From JBCDBY01 sp039182715 (lineage in GTDB: Bacteria > Planctomycetota > PLA2), in assembly GCA_039182715.1 (NCBI GenBank), contig JBCDBY010000304.1:1-5361 (forward strand): a stretch of DNA of 5,361 nt. Direction: 5' to 3'. A program made the translations under genes and the position numbers. The notes beneath the pieces were generated by a model. It ran no database searches. It had not been told where the DNA came from and saw nothing but the letters and a program-made list of their open reading frames with translations. Below are positions 1 to 5,258 of this stretch, in pieces; within the stretch, counting starts at the first letter, position 1; the number at the start of each line of letters is the position of its first letter.

Positions 1-96
1 AAACGCTACAACGAGAAGTGGCTCATCGAGCGCCACGGCTGGATCAGTCCCAGCAAACAGTACAAGAAGCTCACGGCGGCGGAGGTCGCCGCCTGA
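1..96 (+). CDS. Transposase, IS3-type integrase C-terminus (partial, 5' end outside window)
   Basis: Frame 1 is open from the first base to the TGA at 94-96 and gives 31 residues. They contain the segment YNEKWLIERHGWISPSKQ. This resembles the last part of DDE integrase-core transposases of the IS3 type, where a YN..WLIERHG..TP element follows the catalytic glutamate. The catalytic DDE residues lie upstream of the window, so activity cannot be judged. The stop codon followed by an inverted-repeat-like terminus 44 bases later supports an intact 3' end of the element. The family is assigned from a short motif; a related rve-domain transposase family is possible. Confidence 0.6.
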   Translation, partial: KRYNEKWLIERHGWISPSKQYKKLTAAEVAA

Positions 97-112
97 GCGA
101 GTAGACTCAACC

Positions 113-140
113 GAGTGTCCGAGGAACCGGGTCCGCTACA
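113..140. repeat. Putative right terminal inverted repeat of the insertion sequence
   Basis: The segment gtgtccgaggaaccgggtcc followed by gctaca ends in CA. On the minus strand it starts TGTAGCGGACCCGGTTCC. This pattern is typical of IS3-family termini and sits directly after the transposase stop. Only one copy is visible, so it is called on its resemblance and position. Confidence 0.5.
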
Positions 141-169
141 TCCCCACTCACTGCCTCAAGAGAACTGAC

Positions 170-616
170 TTGCCGTCCATCGGAAATGAAAGCTGCATCT
201 GGGCCTCGGGCGAGCGTTTCGATGCCGCAAAGTTCGTGGATGAATCCGGCCTCGACGTCGACTACTGCTGGCACCAAGGCGAGGTCTCACCCGACTGGGA
301 CGCGACGAAACTGCCACCGCACAGTGGGTTCGGTGTTTCCCTCGAGACGAGCGCGCATCACACCTACGAGCAGCAGTTCGCGCGCGCCGTCGCCATCCTG
401 CAGTCATCTCGTGACGCGTTTTGTCGCCTCCGCGAGATGGAGGGCGTTTGCGCTCATGCGCTCTTCCTGATTGGGCGCGCAGAACTCGACCCGGGAGTCC
501 TTGCCTTCTCGGTTCACCCGCCGGCCGTGCTTCTCGCGCTGCTGGTAGACCTCGACGTGCAGCTGGAGTTCTACTTCTCCCGCGAGCGGCGGATTCGGGT
601 CGAAGGCTCTTCATGA
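170..616 (+). CDS. Small soluble protein, possibly DUF4279-like
   Basis: The 148-residue product has no signal peptide or membrane helix. The layout is an N-terminal strand (CIWASGERFD), a Trp-Gly element (residues 34-38, CWHQG), a GFGVSLET strand near 53-60, a helical centre (65-90), and a C-terminal LDPGVLAFSV...LLALLVDLDVQLEFYF half (106-136). This order resembles DUF4279 proteins of about 140 residues, whose function is unknown. The match is from memory and weak. TTG at 170 is the chosen start because no ATG or GTG in this frame gives a complete fold. An AAGAGA purine stretch lies about 6 bases upstream, although the frame stays open back into the insertion sequence. The gene begins only 29 bases after the inferred element end, so its native promoter may have been displaced. 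Confidence 0.55.
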   Translation: MPSIGNESCIWASGERFDAAKFVDESGLDVDYCWHQGEVSPDWDATKLPPHSGFGVSLETSAHHTYEQQFARAVAILQSSRDAFCRLREMEGVCAHALFLIGRAELDPGVLAFSVHPPAVLLALLVDLDVQLEFYFSRERRIRVEGSS

Positions 617-672
617 CCCGCAGCGATTGTCCCCGCATTTGAACGGGAGCCGGGTGGATGCGGGCCGCCTCA

Positions 673-735
673 CCCCGAGACGCCCCCCCACTCCCGCGCC
701 CGAACAACCCACGCCCCGCCGCGGTAAAGCCCCCC
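673..735 (-). other. G-quadruplex-capable G-run cluster (minus strand) in the 617-737 spacer
   Basis: The spacer before the 738 gene is strikingly C-rich on the plus strand. Runs of C fall at 673-676, 683-689, 693-695, 699-701, 708-710 and 714-717, with intervening loops of 6, 3, 3, 6 and 3 bases. A further run of six lies at 730-735. On the minus strand this satisfies the usual G3+ N1-7 rule for an intramolecular quadruplex with spare runs. Whether it folds or regulates anything is inference. Apart from this tract, I see nothing else in the spacer. Confidence 0.5.
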
Positions 736-737
736 AC

Positions 738-1058
738 ATGCCCACCGCACTCTTCGCCTTCGCGATCGGCGGCCTGCTCTGGGGGGTCGCCATCCACGTC
801 GTGCGCTTCGTCGTCGACCGCGACATCGCGCACTCGTTCGCAACCTCGGTCTATCTCGGGCTCGGCATCAAGATCGCCGCGCTCCTTGTGGTGCTGCTGC
901 TCGGAGGCCTGTTCGGCCCGTTCATCCTGGCGCCGGTGTTCTTCGTCGCGTGGGCGATCCTCGCGCGCTATGGACGACTGTCGGAGTTCCAGGCCGCCGC
1001 GGCCGTCGCCCTGCTGATCGCGCTCGACTTCGCCTGGGCGCTCACCGGCCTGGCGTAA
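738..1058 (+). CDS. Hypothetical four-helix membrane protein
   Basis: The product is a 106-residue, very hydrophobic protein of no family I recognise. About four membrane segments are visible: residues 4-22 (ALFAFAIGGLLWGVAIHVV), 36-56, 61-77 and 84-104. Short charged loops separate them (FVVDRDIAHS, ARYGRLSEF). The frame stays open upstream to an ATG at 627, but that extension is Pro/Arg-rich translation of the C-rich tract and looks non-coding. ATG 738 places the first helix at the N-terminus, as in a small inner-membrane protein. A TAAAGC element sits 7 bases before the ATG and could be a -10-like box; no clear Shine-Dalgarno is present. The 3' end overlaps the convergent acetyltransferase-kinase gene by 17 bp. 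Confidence 0.65.
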   Translation: MPTALFAFAIGGLLWGVAIHVVRFVVDRDIAHSFATSVYLGLGIKIAALLVVLLLGGLFGPFILAPVFFVAWAILARYGRLSEFQAAAAVALLIALDFAWALTGLA

Positions 1059-1998
1059 ACGCCTCACGGTGTCGCTCGCGCGTCCCGGGGAACGACTCGA
1101 AGAGCGTTTCGTGCGCGCGGCGACCGGTCGGTCCGTCGGCGTCGGGGTAGCGCTCGATGAACTCGATGAGCTGCGGCAGAAACGCGTCCTGCGCCGCGGC
1201 GCTCTTCCACTTGTGCGGCTCCCACGTGCGTGCGCGTGCATGCGTCACGCAGGTATCGACGGGGACATCGAGCCAGATGAGGTGATCGTGCTGGGACGCA
1301 AGGCCCTCCACGAGATCGGCGTAGCACCCCTCGAGCACGGCGCGCTCCAGGTCGTCGCGCCCCCGCAGCCCGTTGCAAACTTCGTCGGCGGGGAGCCGGG
1401 TGCCCTGCTCGTCCGCGAACGCGACGGTGTCGAACTCGAGAACGGTGCGATCGCCGAGGGCGCGGGCCGCGGTCGACTTGCCGCTGCCCGCGTTGCCGAC
1501 GACGAAGATGCGCTGCGGTCGGTGCAGCGGCACGAGACGTAGCTCCATGATCCAGTTCGAGAGCGTCACACCGTGGCGTTCGACCTCGTTGCGACGCACC
1601 ACGCGGTATCCCTCGCTCTCGAAGAAGGGTCGGGCGACGTGGGACGCTTCGACGACGAGGCGACCAAGACGGCGCTCCTCCGCGCGCGCGCGGACACGGT
1701 CATGCAGCGCACGGGCGACGCCGCGGCGCTGAAACGCGGGCGCGACGTAGGTGAAGTCGACGCGCCCCCAGGGTTCGAAGGCGAGAAAGCCGGCGATCTC
1801 ACCGTCGACTTCGGCCACGAGGGTCTCGCGCTCCGCCAGCTGCGCGCGCCACGCTTCGCCGCGACGCGGCTCCGGCGCCCACGCTGCGCGCTCGTGCGCG
1901 GCGTAGTGACGGTCGTCCACCGCGTGCACGGCGTCGAAGAAGATCGTCGCCAGCGGGTTCGTGTCCTCGTCGCGGAACCGGCGGATGCGCACGGCCAT
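1042..1998 (-). CDS. GNAT acetyltransferase fused to a P-loop small-molecule-kinase-like domain
   Basis: This is a 318-residue two-domain protein. Residues 1-155 form a GNAT N-acetyltransferase domain. The acetyl-CoA-binding motif A lies at 85-98 (VAPAFQRRGVARAL, with the Q-R-R-G-V-A loop at 90-95). The C-terminal half (VEAS..ARPFFESEGY, 116-131) closely follows E. coli YafP. Residues 162-315 form a P-loop NTPase. Walker A GNAGSGKST is at 168-176, a LEGCY strand at 222-226, a Walker B-like IWLDVP at 241-246, and an Arg-rich lid-like ARARTWEPHKW at 254-264. That layout is typical of adenylate/shikimate-kinase-like proteins whose substrates are often unknown. The acetyl acceptor and phosphoryl acceptor cannot be read from the sequence. 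ATG 1998 starts exactly at the GNAT first strand (VRIRRFRDED). The gene is divergent from 2042 with 43 bases between the starts. Domain calls are firm; a joint role for both activities is inference. Confidence 0.85.
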   Translation of the reverse strand: MAVRIRRFRDEDTNPLATIFFDAVHAVDDRHYAAHERAAWAPEPRRGEAWRAQLAERETLVAEVDGEIAGFLAFEPWGRVDFTYVAPAFQRRGVARALHDRVRARAEERRLGRLVVEASHVARPFFESEGYRVVRRNEVERHGVTLSNWIMELRLVPLHRPQRIFVVGNAGSGKSTAARALGDRTVLEFDTVAFADEQGTRLPADEVCNGLRGRDDLERAVLEGCYADLVEGLASQHDHLIWLDVPVDTCVTHARARTWEPHKWKSAAAQDAFLPQLIEFIERYPDADGPTGRRAHETLFESFPGTRERHREAFTPGR

Positions 1999-2029
1999 GG
2001 ATCCGCATTCTCGATCATCCCGGCCGGGT

Positions 2030-2035
2030 TACAAC
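2030..2035 (+). promoter_or_regulatory. -10-like box TACAAC, 6 nt before ATG 2042
   Basis: TACAAC lies exactly six bases before the ATG of the 140-residue membrane protein gene. A transcript initiated about seven bases after this box would begin at the start codon itself. No good -35 hexamer is visible; the region 2007-2013 (attctcg) is the best position. The same spacing recurs at 2542 and 3626, which is the main reason for the call. Confidence 0.4.
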
Positions 2036-2041
2036 GGGGCA

Positions 2042-2464
2042 ATGGATCTGTCGGACCGGAGCGACGAGGAGATCTTCGCGGACGCGGAGGAATCCCTGCG
2101 GCTCTACCGTCGGTTCGGTTTGTATGGCGCCGTGCTCGGTCTTGGAGTGGGCCTGCTGATCATCGTTTCCGCCGGCCCGGAGGACTTCTGGCGCACGCCG
2201 ATTCCCGCGGCTGCGCTGCTCTTCGGCGTTCTCTCGCTCTTCTTCGCACTCTCACTGCGTGCCATGCCGGCCGTCGGCGCGCGCGGCGTCGGCGTGCTCA
2301 TGTTCCCGATCTTCAAGGCCGCGGGCCTCGACCGGCCGGCGGTCGGCGGAGGCGACGAACTGCGCCGCCATCGCCACCTGCTGTCCGAGGTCAGCCGCCG
2401 CCTGCGCGCGCGTCCCGACGGCGACGCGCAGCGTGCGTGGCTCGGCCATGCGCCGCGGATCTGA
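2042..2464 (+). CDS. Hypothetical two-helix membrane protein
   Basis: The product has 140 residues and no recognised family. An acidic N-terminus (MDLSDRSDEEIFADAEESLR) is followed by two membrane segments, about residues 25-44 (FGLYGAVLGLGVGLLIIVSA) and 53-73 (PIPAAALLFGVLSLFFALSL). The basic cytoplasmic-like tail (108-132) is rich in Arg and His. Two helices with a charged N-terminus and tail suggest both ends are on the cytoplasmic side. The frame is open upstream to an ATG at 1961, but that extension runs antisense through the start of the divergent gene. ATG 2042 is preceded by the TACAAC box and is preferred. GGGG at 2036-2039 is too close to act as a normal ribosome-binding site. Confidence 0.65.
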   Translation: MDLSDRSDEEIFADAEESLRLYRRFGLYGAVLGLGVGLLIIVSAGPEDFWRTPIPAAALLFGVLSLFFALSLRAMPAVGARGVGVLMFPIFKAAGLDRPAVGGGDELRRHRHLLSEVSRRLRARPDGDAQRAWLGHAPRI

Positions 2465-2506
2465 CCCGTTTCCAAATCATTCATGCCCCCATTCGCGGGC
2501 CATGCG

Positions 2507-2535
2507 TTGACCACGCCGGGGGGCGCAGGTACACC
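2507..2535 (+). promoter_or_regulatory. Putative sigma70-like promoter of purM (TTGACC-N17-TACACC)
   Basis: TTGACC at 2507-2512 and TACACC at 2530-2535 are separated by the optimal 17 bases. The second box ends six bases before ATG 2542. It has only three of six -10 consensus positions but an excellent -35 and spacing. The predicted transcript start falls at or beside the start codon, implying a leaderless or near-leaderless purM message. The 2465-2541 gap holds nothing else that I can identify, and no obvious purine operator was seen. Confidence 0.4.
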
Positions 2536-2541
2536 GCATGT

Positions 2542-3612
2542 ATGGGTGGCCTCAACTACTCCGATGCCGGCGTCGACACCAGCCTGGCGGCGCGCGAAAC
2601 CGGTGCGCTCGCGAAGATTCTCGCGCAGACCGCGGCCTTTCGGCCCGACGTGGGCCGGGCGGTGCTGCCGAACGGCTACTACGCCAGCGCGCTCAAGCTC
2701 ACCGACGACCTCGCGCTCGCCCTTTGCACCGACGGCGTGGGCAGCAAGCTGCTCGTTGCGGAGCTGCTGGGCAAGTACGACACCGTCGGCATCGACTGCA
2801 TCGCGATGAACGTGAACGACCTCGTCTGCATCGGCGCCGAGCCGATCGCGATGGTCGATTACATCGGTGTCGAGCACCTGCAGCCGGGCGTGATGGAACA
2901 GGTCGCGCAGGGGCTGCTCGAGGGCGCCCGGCAGGCCAACATCGCCATCCCGGGTGGCGAGACGGCCCAGCTGCCCGACATGATCCGCGGCGCCAAGCCG
3001 GGCCACGGTCTCGACCTGGTCGGCACCGCCGTCGGCGTGGTCGCCACCAAGGACCTCAACGACGGCTCGAAGGCGACCGCCGGCGACGTCGTCATCGGCG
3101 TACCGAGCAGCGGCGTGCACAGCAACGGACTCACGCTGGCGCGCAAGGCGCTATTCGACAAGGGCGGCCTCGCGCTCGACCAGCATGTCGACGAGCTCGG
3201 CATGACGGCGGGCGAAGCGGTGCTGACGCCGACGCGGATCTACGTCCGCGAGAGCCTCGAGCTGTTCCGCTCCGAAGTCGACGTCCACGCGCTCTGCCAC
3301 ATCACCGGCGACGGACTGCTCAACCTGAATCGCGTCGCGGCGAAGGTGAGTTTCGAGCTCGACGCGCTTCCCGCGCCCCACCCCATCTTCACGCTCATCC
3401 AGAAGCTGGGCGACGTCTCGAACGCCGAGATGTACACCGTGTTCAACATGGGCGTCGGGCTGTGCGCGGTGGTGCCGGAGAGCGACGCAAAGCGGGCATG
3501 CGAGATCCTCGGCGAGGGTTCGCAGGTCATCGGGTGCGTGACGGACGATGCCGGGAAGCGCGTGACGCTCGCCGAACACGGCCTGAGCGGTTCGGGAAGC
3601 ACCTTCGCTTAG
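2542..3612 (+). CDS. purM: Phosphoribosylformylglycinamidine cyclo-ligase (AIR synthetase)
   Basis: PurM closes formylglycinamidine ribonucleotide to aminoimidazole ribonucleotide using ATP, the fifth step of de novo purine synthesis in the cytosol. The 356-residue product matches the usual length (about 345). Visible family signatures are NYSDAGVD (5-12), LCTDGVGSKL (61-70), the dimer-core stretch GIDCIAMNVNDLVCIGAEP (83-101), PGGETAQLP (137-145), VPSSGVHSNG (187-196), LTPTRIYV (228-235) and FNMGVG (301-306). ATG 2542 places the NYSDAGVD motif at the N-terminus as in other PurM proteins. The frame is open far upstream, but only as a GC-rich shadow antisense to the preceding minus-strand gene. 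The His-Ile-Thr-Gly-Asp-Gly element (253-258) replaces the common TGGG form. purN, its frequent partner, is not adjacent. No Shine-Dalgarno is evident. Confidence 0.96.
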   Translation: MGGLNYSDAGVDTSLAARETGALAKILAQTAAFRPDVGRAVLPNGYYASALKLTDDLALALCTDGVGSKLLVAELLGKYDTVGIDCIAMNVNDLVCIGAEPIAMVDYIGVEHLQPGVMEQVAQGLLEGARQANIAIPGGETAQLPDMIRGAKPGHGLDLVGTAVGVVATKDLNDGSKATAGDVVIGVPSSGVHSNGLTLARKALFDKGGLALDQHVDELGMTAGEAVLTPTRIYVRESLELFRSEVDVHALCHITGDGLLNLNRVAAKVSFELDALPAPHPIFTLIQKLGDVSNAEMYTVFNMGVGLCAVVPESDAKRACEILGEGSQVIGCVTDDAGKRVTLAEHGLSGSGSTFA

Positions 3613-3613
3613 C

Positions 3614-3619
3614 TACAAT
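3614..3619 (+). promoter_or_regulatory. -10-like box TACAAT, 6 nt before ATG 3626
   Basis: TACAAT matches five of six bases of the -10 consensus. It starts one base after the purM stop and ends six bases before the Rieske ATG. The matching -35 position (3591-3596, ttcggg, inside the purM end) is weak. There is no Shine-Dalgarno in the 13-base purM-Rieske gap, so a leaderless transcript starting at or next to the ATG is likely. This would make the respiratory gene pair independent of purM. Confidence 0.5.
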
Positions 3620-3625
3620 CGGCGC

Positions 3626-4042
3626 ATGGAACGCCGCGGCTTCCTGCGCTGGTTCACGCTGCTGTTCGGCGCCCTCTGCGGAGGGTCCGGGCTGGTATCA
3701 CTGCTCGGTCGTCGACCGCAGGACGGCGGCTGGCAGGTCGTGGCCAAGCCGGAGGAGTTCGAAGGGCAACCGGCGCTGCGCGTCCGGCTCGCGGTGAGAG
3801 CGGGCTGGGAGACGGCGGAACGGCCGATCTACCTCGTGCGCGACGGCGAGGGCATCAAGGCCTTGGACGCGCGCTGTACGCACCTCGGGTGCACGGTACG
3901 TTTCAAGGAGGGCGAGTTCCGCTGCCCCTGCCATCGCGGCGTGTTCGATGCGGCGGGGCAGCCGGTCTCCGGTCCGGTGTCGGTTCCGTTGCCGACGCTC
4001 GAGACACGCGTGCAGGACGGGGCGATCGAGGTTCGTGCTTAG
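3626..4042 (+). CDS. Rieske [2Fe-2S] protein of a cytochrome bc-type complex
   Basis: This 138-residue protein passes one electron from quinol at the Qo site of cytochrome b to a cytochrome c. A twin-arginine-like signal (ERRGFLRW, 2-9) precedes a hydrophobic segment (10-28), which probably stays as the membrane anchor and puts the cluster domain in the periplasm. Box I is CTHLGC (84-89) and box II is CPCH (100-103). By family analogy the cluster ligands are Cys84, His86, Cys100 and His103, with a Cys89-Cys102 disulfide. Box II continues Arg-Gly-Val-Phe instead of Gly-Ser-x-Tyr, so the two residues that hydrogen-bond the cluster in high-potential proteins are absent. The length is short for the family. 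The stop overlaps the next gene's start by 8 bp, indicating a translationally coupled operon. Confidence 0.92.
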   Translation: MERRGFLRWFTLLFGALCGGSGLVSLLGRRPQDGGWQVVAKPEEFEGQPALRVRLAVRAGWETAERPIYLVRDGEGIKALDARCTHLGCTVRFKEGEFRCPCHRGVFDAAGQPVSGPVSVPLPTLETRVQDGAIEVRA

Positions 4043-5252
4043 GCTCGCCGTCATCGCCGCGAGCGCGTGCGTCGCGACCGGTGTGTTCTTGTCGATGCAG
4101 TACGCGCCCACCTGGGCGGCGGCCCAGCCCGCGGTCCGCACGATCCAGGACGAGGCAGCGCTCGGGTGGCTGCTGCGCGGGTTGCATCACTGGGGTGGCA
4201 CGCTCGCGATCCTGCTCGCGTTCGCCGAGCTGGCGCGGCTCTTCTGGCACGCGCAGTACCGGCGGCCCCACCACCGCCCGTGGGTTGCGACCGTCCTGCT
4301 GCTGCTGCTCTCGTTCGGTTTCGCCTACACCGGCTATCTGCTGGTCGGCGACGAACGCGCGTATGCCGGCGCACTGGTGCTGGAGGGCGTCGCTCGCTCG
4401 ACTCCGCTCGTGGGCGAAGCGGTAGGAGACGCGGTGCTCGGCGGCCCGGTGGTCGCGAGCGCACTGCTGGCGCGGCTCTACACCGTGCACATCGTCGTCT
4501 TGCCGATGCTGCTGCTTGCGTGGATCGTCGCGGCCGCGCGGCGCGAGAAGACGACGGCGAGCGGATTCGTGGCGGGCGCCGCGAAGGGCGGCACGGCGGT
4601 TCTGGGCGCGCTGGCCGCGCTTGCCTTCGTCTGGCCCCCGGCGATCGGCGAGATCGGCCAGCCGGGCAAGCCGCCCGCGGCCGACGCACAGCCGGAGTGG
4701 TTCTTCCTCTGGGTCAACGAACTGCTGCATCGCGTCGACGGCTTCACGTTCCTCATCGGCGGCGTGCTGCCGGTGGCGACCTTCGCGCTCATTCTCTTCC
4801 TGCCGTGGATCGCGCGGAACGGCACGCGTCGAGCCGAGGTCGCCGTCGCCGGCGTGCTGGCGGTGATCGTCGTTTCGCTCTCCGCCCTCGCCGCGACGCG
4901 CGAGGTCGATCCCGAGTTCGCGAATGAAGAGGATGCGTCGCTGCCGATCGCGACCGACGACACGAACGTCCTGACCGACGAGCAGCAGGCGGGCATCACC
5001 GCCGCGCTCAAGAAGTTCCGCTGCGCGCGCTGCCACGTCATCGACGGCGACCCGGAGGGCGGCGAGGACGGCCCGCCGATACCGCGCGGTGAACGGTTCA
5101 CGGAGCTGTACACGCGGGCGTACTTCAAGGCGAAGATCGGCGACCCCGAGGGGTTCTGGGCGGACACGGGCATGTACTACCCGCGGGGACGGAAGCCGAA
5201 CGAAGAGGAGCTCGCACTCCTGGAGCTTTACTTCTACGGCTCGGCGCGGTAG
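4035..5252 (+). CDS. Cytochrome b6/subunit IV/cytochrome c fusion lacking heme bH ligands
   Basis: The 405-residue protein should be the quinol-oxidising core partnered with the upstream Rieske protein. Seven membrane helices are visible: A 4-21, B 42-70, C 84-105, D 140-169, E 185-202, F 236-260 and G 267-287. A cytochrome c domain follows (about 312-405) with CARCH at 330-334 and Met380 as possible axial ligand. Topology puts this domain on the periplasmic side. The Qo-site PEWY motif is present as PEWF (220-223). His51 (helix B) and His152 (helix D) match the heme bL ligands. The paired positions for heme bH are Glu65 and Ala167. The b6f heme-ci cysteine region and the N-terminal surface helix are also missing. 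The GTG at 4035 keeps helix A whole and has GAGG three bases upstream; it overlaps the Rieske stop. GTG 4083 would cut helix A. Family and fusion are firm; the one-heme reading is inferred from a remembered alignment. Confidence 0.9.
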   Translation: MLRLAVIAASACVATGVFLSMQYAPTWAAAQPAVRTIQDEAALGWLLRGLHHWGGTLAILLAFAELARLFWHAQYRRPHHRPWVATVLLLLLSFGFAYTGYLLVGDERAYAGALVLEGVARSTPLVGEAVGDAVLGGPVVASALLARLYTVHIVVLPMLLLAWIVAAARREKTTASGFVAGAAKGGTAVLGALAALAFVWPPAIGEIGQPGKPPAADAQPEWFFLWVNELLHRVDGFTFLIGGVLPVATFALILFLPWIARNGTRRAEVAVAGVLAVIVVSLSALAATREVDPEFANEEDASLPIATDDTNVLTDEQQAGITAALKKFRCARCHVIDGDPEGGEDGPPIPRGERFTELYTRAYFKAKIGDPEGFWADTGMYYPRGRKPNEEELALLELYFYGSAR

Positions 5253-5258
5253 CGACCG

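Larger units (their letters stand above)
1..140 (+). mobile_element. Right end of an IS3-family-like insertion sequence
   Basis: The window opens inside an insertion sequence. It contains the C-terminal transposase codons (1-96), a 44-base non-coding tail, and a terminal sequence ending in CA at 140. Read from the outside inward, the terminus begins TGTAGCGGACCCGGTTCC, which matches the TG...CA ends with GGACCCGGTT-type repeats usual in IS3-family elements. The left end lies outside the window, so the inverted-repeat partner and the 3-5 bp target duplication (expected from 141 onward, tccc...) cannot be confirmed. The exact boundary at 140 is inferred from the CA terminus and family knowledge. 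Confidence 0.6.

Noticed and set aside
627..737. N-terminal extension of the 738 membrane protein from ATG 627
   Set aside because: The 37 extra residues are Pro/Arg-rich translation of the C-rich tract. They would put a disordered stretch before the first helix with no supporting motif.
156..1241. Long minus-strand open frame (361 codons)
   Set aside because: It is Arg/Ser/Glu-rich low-complexity translation spanning several genes on the opposite strand and shows no motif. It is a GC-rich shadow.
1573..2541. Upstream extension of the purM frame by 323 codons
   Set aside because: The stretch is antisense to the acetyltransferase-kinase gene and then overlaps the 2042 gene out of frame. The PurM N-terminal motif begins right after ATG 2542.
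2104..3120. Minus-strand open frame opposite purM and its leader
   Set aside because: It is the antisense of a clearly conserved purM, has no recognisable domain, and its composition mirrors purM codon bias.
4185..4535. Possibility that the missing heme ligands reflect a frameshift or assembly error
   Set aside because: The alignment to b6 is gapless across helices B to D and motifs on both sides stay in frame, so point substitutions are the simpler reading.
3903..5036. 377-codon minus-strand open frame opposite the cytochrome fusion
   Set aside because: It is Arg/Gln/Asp-rich and non-hydrophobic where the plus strand encodes clean membrane helices and heme motifs. It is a shadow.
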